A stretch of 64,000 nt of DNA, from contig NZ_LMEP01000026.1 of NCBI RefSeq assembly GCF_001426405.1, forward strand, positions 169,847 through 233,846. The letters run 5' to 3'. A program made the position numbers and the translations under genes. This DNA is from Streptomyces sp. Root1304. Its GTDB lineage: Bacteria; Actinomycetota; Actinomycetes; Streptomycetales; Streptomycetaceae. The notes under the pieces are model-generated. The model saw only the letters and a program-made list of their open reading frames with translations, was not told the DNA's origin and searched no databases. Shown here piece by piece: positions 52,281-63,610 of this stretch. Every line of letters starts with the position of its first letter. Position 1 is the stretch's first letter.

Positions 52281-54524
52281 TTGTCAACCGAGGAATTTCG
52301 GAAAGAGCAGCAATTCATCACCGATCTCTATGAACGACTCGACGCCCTGAGGGCCGAGGCCGAGGCCGCCGTCGAGCAGGCCCTGCGCACCCCCGGGGCC
52401 GGCAGCAGCCAGGGCCGTCTCGAACGGGACGTCATGGTCGCCGAGCAGTCCGGGCTCCTCGCCGCCTTCAACGCGGGCGAGAGCGGGCTCTGCTTCGGCC
52501 GCCTGGTCTTCAAGGACGGCCGCGACCACCACATCGGGCGGCTCGGCATCCGCGAGGACGACCCGAACCGCACCCCGCTCGTCGTGGACTGGCGCGCCGA
52601 GATCGCCCGCCCCTTCTACCTCGCCACCGGCTACGCGCCCATGGGGCTCTCCCGCCGGCGGCACATCACCACCCGGGGGCGCGAGGTCGTCTCCCTCCAC
52701 GACGAGGTGCTCGACCTCGCCGACGCCACCCGCACCGGCCACGAGAGCCGGGACGCCGACGAGGTGCTGCTCGCCGCGCTCGACGCCGCCCGCACCGGCC
52801 GGATGCACGACATCGTGCAGACCATCCAGGCCGAGCAGGACGCCATCATCCGCTCCCCGCACCAAGGGGTCCTCGTCGTCGAGGGCGGCCCCGGCACCGG
52901 CAAGACCGCCGTGGCGCTGCACCGGGCCGCGTACCTCCTCTACGCGCACCGCGAGCAGCTCGCCAAGCGGGCCGTCCTCATCGTCGGCCCCAACCCCGCC
53001 TTCCTCGGCTACATCGGCAACGTCCTGCCCTCCCTCGGCGAGACCGGCGTCCTCCTCGCCACCCCCGCCGAACTGTTCCCCGGCGTCCGCGCCACCGGCA
53101 CCGACACCCCCCGCGCCGCCGCCGTGAAGGGCGCCGCCGCCATGGCCGGGGCGCTCGCCGCCGCCGTACGGGACCGCCAGCAGGTCCCCGAGCGCGGCGA
53201 ACCGCTGATCGTCCCGCACGAGGACGGCGACCTCGTCATCGACTGGGACATGGCCCTGGAGGCCCGGCACAAGGCCCGCGAGACGGCCCTCCCGCACAAC
53301 CTGGCCCGCCCGTACTTCGTCTTCCGGATCCTCGACGCGCTCGCCGGGCAGCTCGCGGACCGGATCGGCGCCGACCCCTACGGCGGCCCCAACTTCCTCG
53401 GCCCCGACGACATCGCGCTGCTCGCCAAGGGCATCGCGGGCAACCCCGAGGTGTACGCGGCGATCGACACCCTCTGGCCCGCGCTCACCCCGCAGGACTT
53501 CCTCGCCGGCTACCTGGCCGGACCCACCCACCTCGCGGACGCGGACGCCGACGCGATCCGCCGCGACGGCGGCCCCTGGACCCCCGCCGACGTGCCGCTC
53601 CTCGACGAGGCCGCCGAACTCCTCGGCGAGGACGACTCGGCCGCCCGCGCCGCCGAGGAGGCCGAGCGCCAGAAGCAGATCCAGTACGCGCAGGGCGTCC
53701 TCGACGTCTCCTACGCCTCCCGCACCTACGAGTTCGAGGACAAGGAGGAGTACGACAAGGACGCCTCCGAGGTCCTCTCCGCGCACGACATCATCGACGC
53801 GGAGCGCTTCGCGGAGCGGCACGAGGAGGCCGACCACCGCACCGCCGCCGAACGGGCCGCCGCCGACCGCACCTGGGCCTTCGGCCACATCATCGTCGAC
53901 GAGGCGCAGGAACTCTCCGCGATGGCCTGGCGGCTCCTCATGCGCCGCAGCCCCAGCCGCTCGATGACCCTGGTCGGCGACCCCGCCCAGACCGGCGACC
54001 CGGCCGGCGTCGGCGCCTGGGAAGGCATCCTCGCCCCCCACGTGGAGGACCGCTGGGACCTGGTGCGCCTCGGGGTCAACTACCGGACGCCCGCCGAGAT
54101 CATGGCGGTCGCCGCCGAGGTGCGACGGGCCGACGACCCCGGGTTCCTGCCCCCGAGCTCGGTGCGCTCCACCGGGGTCGAGCCCTGGGACCGTACCGTC
54201 GACGACCCGGTGAAGGAGGCCGCCGACGCGGTCGCCGCCGAGCTGCGCGCCGAGGGCCGGATCGCCGTGATCGCCCCGCCGGAGTGGCACCCGGGCCTGG
54301 TCGCCGCCCTGCCGGAGGCCGCGCACGGACCGGCCCCCGACCTCACCCGGCCGGTCGTGCTGCTCGACCCCCGGCAGGCGAAGGGCCTGGAGTTCGACAC
54401 CGTCCTCGTCGTCGACCCGGAGGGCATCGTCGCCGGCGCCGCGCACGGGACCAGCGACCTGTACGTGGCGCTGACCCGGGCCACCCAGCGGCTGGGGATC
54501 ATCCGCTCCGCAGCGCGCAGCTGA
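52281..54524 (+). CDS. helD: HelD/HelR-type RNA polymerase-associated helicase-like ATPase
   Basis: HelD proteins are UvrD-like superfamily 1 ATPases that bind RNA polymerase and remove it from DNA. Actinobacterial members (HelR) give rifamycin tolerance in S. venezuelae. This 747-residue protein starts at TTG 52281 (MSTEEFRKEQQFITDLYERL), whose N-terminal coiled coil enters the polymerase secondary channel. Walker A is GGPGTGKT at 202-209. The insertion between motifs (about 300-500) matches the HelD-specific domain. Walker B is HIIVDEAQE (Asp540, Glu541). Motif III and V/VI regions (LVGDPAQTGD, GLEFDTVLVVDPEG, YVALTRATQRLGI) are present. It converges with the AfsA-like gene, overlapping by 26 bp. 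Rifamycin relevance is inference. Confidence 0.9.
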   Translation: MSTEEFRKEQQFITDLYERLDALRAEAEAAVEQALRTPGAGSSQGRLERDVMVAEQSGLLAAFNAGESGLCFGRLVFKDGRDHHIGRLGIREDDPNRTPLVVDWRAEIARPFYLATGYAPMGLSRRRHITTRGREVVSLHDEVLDLADATRTGHESRDADEVLLAALDAARTGRMHDIVQTIQAEQDAIIRSPHQGVLVVEGGPGTGKTAVALHRAAYLLYAHREQLAKRAVLIVGPNPAFLGYIGNVLPSLGETGVLLATPAELFPGVRATGTDTPRAAAVKGAAAMAGALAAAVRDRQQVPERGEPLIVPHEDGDLVIDWDMALEARHKARETALPHNLARPYFVFRILDALAGQLADRIGADPYGGPNFLGPDDIALLAKGIAGNPEVYAAIDTLWPALTPQDFLAGYLAGPTHLADADADAIRRDGGPWTPADVPLLDEAAELLGEDDSAARAAEEAERQKQIQYAQGVLDVSYASRTYEFEDKEEYDKDASEVLSAHDIIDAERFAERHEEADHRTAAERAAADRTWAFGHIIVDEAQELSAMAWRLLMRRSPSRSMTLVGDPAQTGDPAGVGAWEGILAPHVEDRWDLVRLGVNYRTPAEIMAVAAEVRRADDPGFLPPSSVRSTGVEPWDRTVDDPVKEAADAVAAELRAEGRIAVIAPPEWHPGLVAALPEAAHGPAPDLTRPVVLLDPRQAKGLEFDTVLVVDPEGIVAGAAHGTSDLYVALTRATQRLGIIRSAARS

Positions 54525-55389
54525 ACAGCGGCTCGCCGTCCTGGTGGCCGGTGACCCGGACCGACCCCGCCGTGCTCCCGGGCTCCGCCCGGAGCAGGCA
54601 GGGGCCGCCGTGGAACTCGGCGTACCGGTCGAAGGCGATCCGCAGCTCGGCCGGTACGAAGGGGCGGGGCCAGACGGCGGCGGCGGCCGCCTGCCGGGCG
54701 GCTTCGAGGAAGAGCATCCCCGGGATGTGGTCGTTGGGGCGCTGGAAGAGGGTGGGGTGGCCGGTGTCGACGACCAGTTCCCAGGTGTCCTCCCGGTCGC
54801 CCGGGGCCAGCAGCACGTCCTCGGCCCTGACCCGTCCGGTCCGTGCCGCCGGGACGCGCGGGGCGTCCGGCCCCGGCCGTACGACCCCGGGCTCGACGTG
54901 TCCGCCGCGCAGTCTGCGGTAGGCGCCGGGACCCGCGAACCGGGCGTCGGCGCCGCCGGTCGCGACGACCCGGGCCGCCCGCCGTACGGTCCACTCGACC
55001 CGCATCCGGGTCAACTCGCCGCCCCGGGAAAGCAGTTCGGTGAACCTGACCTCGATGTCGGCGTCCTCGCCGGCCACCGCGAGCCCCGCCGGGTCGCAGG
55101 ACAGGGATATCTCGCTCAGCAGGATGTGCCGGGTCAGCGGCATGCCGTGGGCCGCGTGCAGGAGGGCCATCGTGGACTGCCGCAGCGTCTCGACGACGAG
55201 CAGCGGGTCGTGGCACCGCTCCTCGCCCCGGCCGAGCGGGGCGAAGAACGGATGGTCGGAGGGCCAGGCGGCCCGCACCCCGAAGCGTTCCCGCCCGTCG
55301 AGCGGCCGCCACTCGACGGGGAAGGTGTCCTCGCCGCGCACCCGGTGGCAGAGCTGCGGCGACAGGGGCCGCTCCACGGTCTTCTGCAT
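54499..55389 (-). CDS. AfsA-like gamma-butyrolactone biosynthesis protein
   Basis: AfsA-family proteins join a beta-ketoacid-ACP and dihydroxyacetone phosphate to start gamma-butyrolactone (or butenolide) signals that control antibiotic production in Streptomyces. This 296-residue protein has the two hotdog-like AfsA repeats: around WPSDHPFFAPLGRGEERCHD and around VDTGHPTLFQRPNDHIPGML, with DHIPGM as the strongest family motif. I chose the ATG at 55389 (MQKTVERPLSPQLCHRV). No TetR-type receptor gene is adjacent, so this is an orphan homologue or a fatty-acid-related hotdog enzyme. It overlaps the helD-like gene end by 26 bp. Confidence 0.8.
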   Translation of the reverse strand: MQKTVERPLSPQLCHRVRGEDTFPVEWRPLDGRERFGVRAAWPSDHPFFAPLGRGEERCHDPLLVVETLRQSTMALLHAAHGMPLTRHILLSEISLSCDPAGLAVAGEDADIEVRFTELLSRGGELTRMRVEWTVRRAARVVATGGADARFAGPGAYRRLRGGHVEPGVVRPGPDAPRVPAARTGRVRAEDVLLAPGDREDTWELVVDTGHPTLFQRPNDHIPGMLFLEAARQAAAAAVWPRPFVPAELRIAFDRYAEFHGGPCLLRAEPGSTAGSVRVTGHQDGEPLFSCALRSG

Positions 55390-55429
55390 GGTTGTCCCCG
55401 CTCGTCCGGATGCGTCGACCCGAGAGCGA

Positions 55430-55482
55430 ACATAGCCGAACAGAGCGCGGTGTGTCCGAACGGATGAACGATCAATAGATCG
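55430..55482 (-). promoter_or_regulatory. Candidate autoregulatory dyads upstream of the AfsA-like gene
   Basis: ACATAGCCGA (55430-55439) pairs loosely with the complement of CGCGGTGTGT (55446-55455), resembling a butyrolactone-receptor ARE box. CGATC-AATA-GATCG (55469-55482) is a perfect 5-bp-arm dyad. Both lie 40-93 bp upstream of the ATG. The ARE similarity is weak and I give it low confidence. Confidence 0.3.
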
Positions 55483-55558
55483 GTCATCAACCACCGGAGG
55501 GCCGCAGACCTTCGCGTCCACGGCCCCCGGCACCGCAGGGGCTCGCCCCGCACCGGCC

Positions 55559-57808
55559 TCAGGCCGGACGCAGCCAGACCGTCGCCAGCGGCGGAAGCGT
55601 CATCCGCACGCTCGCCGCCCGCCCGTGGTACGGCACCGACTCCGTCTTCACCGGGTCCCGCCCCACCACGTCACCCCCGCCGTACCGCCCGTCGTCCGTG
55701 TTCAGGACCTCCGCCCAGGCCACCACGTCCTCCGGGACGCCGAGCCGGTAGTCGTGCCGCACCACCGGCGAGAAGTTCGACACCGCGAGCAGCGGCGCGC
55801 CGAACGCGTCGAAGCGCAGGAACGCGAAGACGTTGTCCTCCGCCGCGTCCCCCACCACCCACTGGAACCCCTCGGGGGAGGTGTCCCGCTCCCAGAGCGC
55901 CGGCGTCGCCGTGTACACCGTGTTCAGATCGCGGACGAGGTCCCGCACGCCCCGGTGGTCGGCCTCCGCGCCGTACGCCGGATCCAGCAGCCACCAGTCG
56001 GGACCGTGGTCCGCCGACCACTCCGACCCCTGCGCGAACTCCTGCCCCATGTAGAGCAGTTGCTTGCCCGGATGGGCCCACATGAAGCCCAGGTAGGCGC
56101 GGTGGTCGGCCCGCTGCTGCCACCAGTCGCCCGGCATCTTCGACACCAGCGACCGCTTGCCGTGCACCACCTCGTCGTGCGAGATCGGCAGGATGTAGTT
56201 CTCGCTGTACGCGTACACCATCGAGAAGGTCATCTCGTGGTGGTGGTACTTCCGGTGCACCGGCTCCTTCTGCACGTACTCCAGGGAGTCGTGCATCCAG
56301 CCCATGTTCCACTTCATCCCGAAGCCCAGACCGCCGTGCCCGCCGGGACCGACCTGGTCCGTCGCCCGCGTCACCCCGTCCCAGGCCGTGGACTCCTCCG
56401 CGAAGGTCACGATCCCCGGGCAGCGCCGGTACACCGTCGCGTTCATCTCCTGGAGGAACGCCACCGCGTCCAGGTTCTCCCGGCCGCCGAACTCGTTCGG
56501 CAGCCACTCGCCGTGCTCCCGCGAGTAGTCCAGGTAGAGCATCGACGCCACCGCGTCCACCCGCAGCCCGTCGATGTGGAACTCCTGGCACCAGTACACG
56601 GCGTTCGCCACCAGGAAGTTCCGCACCTCCTTGCGGCCGTAGTCGAACTCCAGGGTCCCCCAGTCGGGGTGGTGCGACCTGCGCGGGTCCTCGTGCTCGT
56701 ACAGCGGCCGCCCGTCGAACTCCGCGAGCGCCCAGTCGTCCTTCGGGAAGTGCGCGGGCACCCAGTCCATCAGGACCCCGATGCCCGCCGCGTGCAGGGC
56801 GTCCACCAGGAACCTGAAGTCGTCCGGGGTGCCCATCCGGGCCGTCGGCGCGTAGAACCCGGTGACCTGGTAGCCCCACGAACCGCCGAAGGGGTGCTCG
56901 GTGACCGGCATCAGCTCCACATGCGTGAAGCCGAGGTCGCGGACGTACGCGGGCAGCTGCTCGGCCAGCTGCCGGTACGTCAGACCCGGGCGCCACGACG
57001 GCAGATGGACCTCGTAGACGCTGAGCGGCGCCTCGTGGTGCGGACGCGCCCCGCGCCGCTCCATCCACTCCGCGTCGTCCCAGGTGTAGTGCGACTCGGT
57101 GACGATCGACGCCGTGTTCGGCGGGCACTCGGTGCGCCGGGCCATCGGATCCGCGCGCACCGTGTGCGAACCGTCCGGCCGGGTGATGTCGTACTTGTAC
57201 AGCGCCCCCTCGCCGACCCCCGGCACGAACAGCTCCCACACGCCCGTCGAGCCCAGCGAACGCATCGGCAGCCCCGTGCCGTCCCAGTGCGTGAAGTCAC
57301 CGGTGACCCGCACCCCCCGCGCGTTCGGCGCCCAGACCGCGAACCGCGTGCCGGCCACCCCCTCGTGGGTCATGAGCCGGGAGCCGAGGGCCGTCCACAG
57401 CTCCTCGTGCCGGCCCTCCCCGATCAGATGCAGGTCCAGCTCCCCCAGGGAGGGCAGGAAGCGGTACGGGTCGTGCGCGGCGAGCTCGTCGGGACCGTCG
57501 TAACGGACCCGCAGCTCGTACGCGGGGACCTTGCGCAGCAGCGGGAGCAGGACGGAGAAGAACCCGTCGCCGTCGTCCGTGAGCGGGACGCGCCGGCCCT
57601 TGGTGAGGAGGGTCACCTCCTTCGCCCACGGGCGCAGCACCCGGACCGCCACCCCGCCCCGCACCGGATGCGCGCCGAGCACGCCGTGCGGATCGTGGTG
57701 CTCCCCGGCGAGCAGCCGGGCCCGGTCGCCCGGGTCGAGCGGTGGCGCCGTCCGGGGCGCGGGGGACTTGGTGCTGCGGGCCGTCTTGCCTGCGGGGCGG
57801 GCGGTCAC
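55559..57808 (-). CDS. glgB: 1,4-alpha-glucan branching enzyme
   Basis: Adds alpha-1,6 branches to alpha-1,4-glucan made by GlgE. The 749-residue protein begins at GTG 57808, preceded by AGGAGG; longer in-frame starts are not credible. Order: a short basic head, two N-terminal beta modules (CBM48-like around 30-130 and 150-245), then the GH13 barrel. Catalytic residues are the nucleophile Asp418 (GLRVDAVAS), acid/base Glu471 (TFAEESTAW) and Asp545 (ISHDEVVHG). The two N-terminal modules match mycobacterial and streptomycete GlgB. The preceding maltokinase gene lies 175 bp upstream on the same strand. It is the last gene of the GlgE pathway operon. Confidence 0.95.
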   Translation of the reverse strand: MTARPAGKTARSTKSPAPRTAPPLDPGDRARLLAGEHHDPHGVLGAHPVRGGVAVRVLRPWAKEVTLLTKGRRVPLTDDGDGFFSVLLPLLRKVPAYELRVRYDGPDELAAHDPYRFLPSLGELDLHLIGEGRHEELWTALGSRLMTHEGVAGTRFAVWAPNARGVRVTGDFTHWDGTGLPMRSLGSTGVWELFVPGVGEGALYKYDITRPDGSHTVRADPMARRTECPPNTASIVTESHYTWDDAEWMERRGARPHHEAPLSVYEVHLPSWRPGLTYRQLAEQLPAYVRDLGFTHVELMPVTEHPFGGSWGYQVTGFYAPTARMGTPDDFRFLVDALHAAGIGVLMDWVPAHFPKDDWALAEFDGRPLYEHEDPRRSHHPDWGTLEFDYGRKEVRNFLVANAVYWCQEFHIDGLRVDAVASMLYLDYSREHGEWLPNEFGGRENLDAVAFLQEMNATVYRRCPGIVTFAEESTAWDGVTRATDQVGPGGHGGLGFGMKWNMGWMHDSLEYVQKEPVHRKYHHHEMTFSMVYAYSENYILPISHDEVVHGKRSLVSKMPGDWWQQRADHRAYLGFMWAHPGKQLLYMGQEFAQGSEWSADHGPDWWLLDPAYGAEADHRGVRDLVRDLNTVYTATPALWERDTSPEGFQWVVGDAAEDNVFAFLRFDAFGAPLLAVSNFSPVVRHDYRLGVPEDVVAWAEVLNTDDGRYGGGDVVGRDPVKTESVPYHGRAASVRMTLPPLATVWLRPA

Positions 57809-57983
57809 CGGGATGCCTCCTGAGGGGTACGGGGGGTACGGATGGGCAACGGCGGGGTGCCGGGGCGGGACACTCGGCCGAACGGGGGCGCGTGCGGTTC
57901 CCGCAGGCGGGGGCCGCACGGGGGCGCCCCGCGCTGGTCCGAACGGGGGTGCGGCCGGCAGCGGGCGCTCCGCCCGTGGCGGG

Positions 57984-59333
57984 TCATCGGGGGGCCGAGA
58001 GGCGCTCGATCGCGGACATCGGGACCGGGAGCCAGTCCGGCCGGTGCCGGGCCTCGTAGACGACCTCGTACACCGCCTTGTCGGTCTCGTAGGCCCGCAG
58101 GAGCGCGGGGTCGGTGCGGGGGTCGGCCCCGGCCGCCTCCGCGTAGCCCGTGCAGTACGCGGCCCGGCAGCGCGCCGCCCAGTCCGCGTTCCACGGGCGG
58201 TGGGTGCGGGCCGCGTAGTCGAAGGAGCGGAGCATCCCGGCGACGTCGCGGACCGTGGGCTGCGGGCTGCGCCGCTCGTCCAGCGGCTTCGCCGGCTCGC
58301 CCTCGAAGTCGATCACGGCCCAGCCGCCGTCGGAACCCCGCAGGGTCTGCCCCAGATGCAGGTCGCCGTGGATGCGCTGCACCACACTCCCGCCGTCCGC
58401 GCCGCTCGCCGCCTCGAAGACGGCCCGGAGGCCGGGGACGTACGGCATGAGCGCGGGGACGGCCTGGGCCGCCGCGTGCAGCCGCCGGTCCATCGCCGCC
58501 GCGAGCTGCTCGGTCTCGGCGCGGGCGAGCCGCCGGGTCGGCAGCGCCTCCGCCAGCGCGAGGTGGACCTCGGCGGTGGCCCGGCCCAGGGACCGCGCCT
58601 CGGCGGCGAACTCCCGCCCGTCGGCGAGCGCGTCGAGCGCGAGCCGCCAGCCGTCGCGGGAGTCGCGCAGGAAGGGCTGGAGGACGCCGAGCGTGGCCGC
58701 CCCCGTCTCGAACCAGGCGACCGGGGCCGGGACCCGGGCGCAGCCCGCCCCGGCGAGGGCCAGCGGCAGTTCCAGGTCGGGGTTGGCCCCCGGGCTGACC
58801 CGCCGGAAGATCTTCAGGATGAACGAATCTCCATAGACCAGGGACGAGTTCGACTGTTCGGCGTCGAGGACCCGGGGGGCCAGGGCGGGCGGCAGGGAGG
58901 CGGTGGCGTGGAAGCGCAGCGGACCGGTCCGGCCCGGGGTGCGCAGCCGCTCGTAGAGGAGGCCGGCGAGCCGTGGATCGCGCAGCCCCTCGTAGACGGC
59001 GCGTCCGGCGAGCGGGCCCTGCCGGATCCGCCCGAGCAGGGCGGGGGCGAGGCGGGGCGGCAGCTGGGTCCGTACGCCCAGGAGCAGTTGGTAGCAGTCG
59101 GCGGGCGTCCCGGCCGGGCGGCCCGGCTGTTCGACCCGTACGAGCAGATGGAGGAGACCGGGTCCCGCGCCGTCCAGGGGAAGCAGCTCGGTGGCCGCGT
59201 CCAGGGTGAATCCGGTGACCCGGCGGCCCTTGCCCGCGAACCAGCGCTGCCGTGGCAGCCATTCGTGGAGCAGAGGGGCGAGGGACGGAAGGAGGGCGTC
59301 CGGGGCCCGGGTGGTGGATGCGGTCTCCGGCAT
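57984..59333 (-). CDS. mak: Maltokinase (Mak/Pep2)
   Basis: Phosphorylates maltose with ATP to alpha-maltose 1-phosphate, the GlgE donor. This 449-residue protein has the two-lobe kinase-like fold of the Mak family: an N-terminal cap (RQRWFAGKGRR motif with conserved Trp-Phe-Gly-Lys at about 30-36), the nucleotide-phosphate strand around SNSSLVYGDSFILKIFRR (Lys174), the catalytic HGDLHLGQ at 322-329 and the metal-binding IDFEGEP at 341-347. I chose the ATG at 59333 after AAAGGA. In Streptomyces and mycobacteria it is often fused to or beside treS; here it is separate and 246 bp downstream of treS. Confidence 0.93.
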   Translation of the reverse strand: MPETASTTRAPDALLPSLAPLLHEWLPRQRWFAGKGRRVTGFTLDAATELLPLDGAGPGLLHLLVRVEQPGRPAGTPADCYQLLLGVRTQLPPRLAPALLGRIRQGPLAGRAVYEGLRDPRLAGLLYERLRTPGRTGPLRFHATASLPPALAPRVLDAEQSNSSLVYGDSFILKIFRRVSPGANPDLELPLALAGAGCARVPAPVAWFETGAATLGVLQPFLRDSRDGWRLALDALADGREFAAEARSLGRATAEVHLALAEALPTRRLARAETEQLAAAMDRRLHAAAQAVPALMPYVPGLRAVFEAASGADGGSVVQRIHGDLHLGQTLRGSDGGWAVIDFEGEPAKPLDERRSPQPTVRDVAGMLRSFDYAARTHRPWNADWAARCRAAYCTGYAEAAGADPRTDPALLRAYETDKAVYEVVYEARHRPDWLPVPMSAIERLSAPR

Positions 59334-59579
59334 GGCATCGCGTCCTTTCCCCGGGGCGCGCAGTTGGCTGTCGTTTGCGTTCAAATGCGCAGAGTGTCCC
59401 GGATGGCGGCTGGGGCTGTCCGGATGTGCGGGACGTGTCGGAGGGGGAAGATCCGTACGGGTCCGGCAGGAAGGCCCGTATGGACCTGGATCGACACGTG
59501 GAACGTGTGGGGGGAGATGGTGCCCGGGGCGGGGCGGAGGAAACCGTCCCGCTCCGGACAATTCCGAACCGACCGTCGG

Positions 59580-61270
<1,691 letters not shown>

Positions 61271-61274
<4 letters not shown>

Positions 61275-63349
61275 GAGATGGGTGACCCTCCGGTCTGCGG
61301 GGACGGTCGCAGGACGAGGACGTGCGCGGGTGCGACACCCGGTTCCAGGCGCACGTAGCTGGCCCTGCCCCAGTGATAGGTCTCGCCGGTGAGCTCGTCG
61401 CGCACCGGCACGGTCTCGTGCCAGTCGAGGCCGAGTTCCGGCATGTTCAACGAGAGTGAAGCCTCCTGGGTGTGGTGCGGGTCGAGGTTGACGACCACCA
61501 GAACGATGTTCGAACCCGAGCGCTTGGAGTACGCGATCACCTGCGCGTTGTCCGTGTCGTGGAAGGTCAGGTTCCGCAGCCGGCGCAGGGCCGGGTGGCG
61601 GCGCCTGATCCGGTTCAGGGCGGTGATCAGCGGGGTGATCGTGGCCCCCGAGCGCTCCAGCGACTCCCAGTCGCGCGGCCTCAACTGGTACTTCTCCGAG
61701 TCGAGGTACTCCTCGCTGCCGTCCCGCAGCGGGGTGCCCTCGCACAGCTCGTACCCGGCGTACATGCCCCAGGACGGCGACAGCGTCGCCGCCAGCACCG
61801 CCCGCGCCTCGAACGCCGGCCGGCCGCCCTCCTGGAGGTAGGCGTGCAGGATGTCCGGGGTGTTCACGAAGAAGTTCGGCCGCATCAGCGCCGCCGCCTC
61901 CCCGGACAGCTCCGTCAGGTACTCCGTCAGCTCCTCCTTGGTGTTCCGCCAGGTGAAGTACGTGTACGACTGCTGGAAACCGATCGCGCCGAGCGTCCGC
62001 ATCATCGCCGGCCGGGTGAACGCCTCCGCCAGGAAGATCACGTCCGGATCGGCCCCGTTGATCTCGCCGATCACCCGCTCCCAGAACACCACCGGCTTCG
62101 TGTGCGGGTTGTCGACCCGGAAGATCCGCACCCCGTGGTCCATCCAGAACCGCAGCACCCGCACGGTCTCCGCGACGATCCCGTCCATATCGACGTCGAA
62201 CGCGATCGGGTAGATGTCCTGGTACTTCTTCGGCGGGTTCTCCGCGTACGCGATCGAACCGTCCGGCCGGTGGTGGAACCACTCCGGATGCTTCTCCACC
62301 CACGGATGGTCCGGCGAGCACTGCAGCGCGAAGTCGAGGGCGATCTCCAGGCGCAGCTCCCGGGCCCGCGCCACGAAGGCGTCGAAGTCCTCGAAGGTGC
62401 CCAGGTCCGGGTGGAGCGCGTCGTGTCCGCCCTCCGGCGAACCGATCGCCCACGGCACGCCCACGTCGTTCGGCGCCGCCGAGAGGGAGTTGTTCGGGCC
62501 CTTGCGGTGGGTCTCGCCGATCGGGTGCACCGGCGGCAGGTACACCACGTCGAAGCCCATCGCCGCCACCGCCGGAAGGCGCTCGGCGGCGGTGCGGAAG
62601 TTCCCCGGAACCGTACGGCCCTTGACCTTCCGCACGCCCTCGGAGCGCGGGAAGAACTCGTACCAGGAGCCGAACAGGGCCCGCTCCCGCTCCACCTGGA
62701 GCGGCAACGCGGGGGAGGAGGACAGGAGTTCGCGCAGCGGGTGCCGGTCAAGGGCCTCGACCACCCGGGGACTGAGCACCGCCGCGAGCCGGACCGCCGC
62801 CGGGCGCGCGGTGTCGCGCAGGGCGTCCGCCGCCGCGAGCACGCACTCCCGCCCGCCGCCCTTCTTCGGGACGCCCTTCGCGGCCCGCTCGTGCAGTTCG
62901 GCCCCCTCGGCGAGGACGAGTTCGGAGTCGATCCCGGCCGGGATCTTGATCTTCGCCGTGTGGCGCCAGGTGGCCACCGGGTCGCTCCACGCCTCGACGG
63001 TGTACGTCCAGGAGCCCTCGACGTCCGGAGTGACCTCGGCGCCCCACCGGTCGGTGCCCTCGGCGAGTTCACGCATCGGCGTCCAGGGGCCGGGCCGGCC
63101 CGAGGGGCCGCGCAGCACGACATTGGCGGCGACCGCGTCGTGCCCCTCGCGGAAGACGGTCGCCGTCACCTCGAAGGACTCTCCGGCCACCGCCTTGGCG
63201 GGGCGCCGGCCGCAGTCGACCAGCGGGCGTACGTCCAGTACGGGAATGCGTCCCATGAGCGGATTCACAGCATCACCTGACGGGTTACGGGGGAGCGGGT
63301 GGTGGTGCGCTCTTTCTAGCTCCGTCGACGGCCGGCGGGTTGCGGGCAT
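61271..63349 (-). CDS. glgE: Alpha-maltose-1-phosphate:alpha-1,4-glucan maltosyltransferase
   Basis: GlgE transfers maltosyl units from maltose 1-phosphate to a growing alpha-glucan (GH13_3). The 692-residue protein begins MPATRRPST at ATG 63349, with AGGAG at ideal spacing; the MPAT start also matches S. coelicolor GlgE1 from memory. Domains: an N-terminal beta domain (about 35-140, GRIPVLDVRP), a helical bundle, then the catalytic barrel. The nucleophile is Asp413 (FRVDNPHTKP), acid/base Glu442 (FLAEAFTRP) and stabiliser Asp499 (VNTPDILHAY), each 19 residues ahead of S. coelicolor Asp394, Glu423 and Asp480. It heads the operon glgE-treS-mak-glgB, making a full trehalose-to-glucan pathway. 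Confidence 0.97.
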
Positions 63350-63560
63350 GGCCGCTCCTGTCCGCGTTCACCCGGATGGCGGGCATCTGGGGAGGAAACG
63401 GGATGATCGGGGAGGAACGGAGGTCACGGGGAGACGGGTTCGGGGGTTTCCGGGGAGGAGCCTTCCCACGCTCCTCGGGTGGGCAATCCCGGAGCTTCGC
63501 CAACTACCAGGGCTACTGGGCGGTCGTGGCGCGGGCAAGCACCGGACCCGGACAAAGAAA

Positions 63561-63587
63561 CGGCCCCGCCCTTGTCGGGCGGAGCCG
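63561..63587 (-). terminator. Terminator of the NmrA-like gene
   Basis: On the minus strand, arms CGGCTCCGCCC and GGGCGGGGCCG (one G-T pair) around a 5-base loop are followed by TTTCTTTG. It lies 24 bp after the NmrA-like stop and upstream of glgE, insulating that operon. Confidence 0.82.
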
Positions 63588-63610
63588 TCTCCGGTGGTCG
63601 GGCGCGGTGC

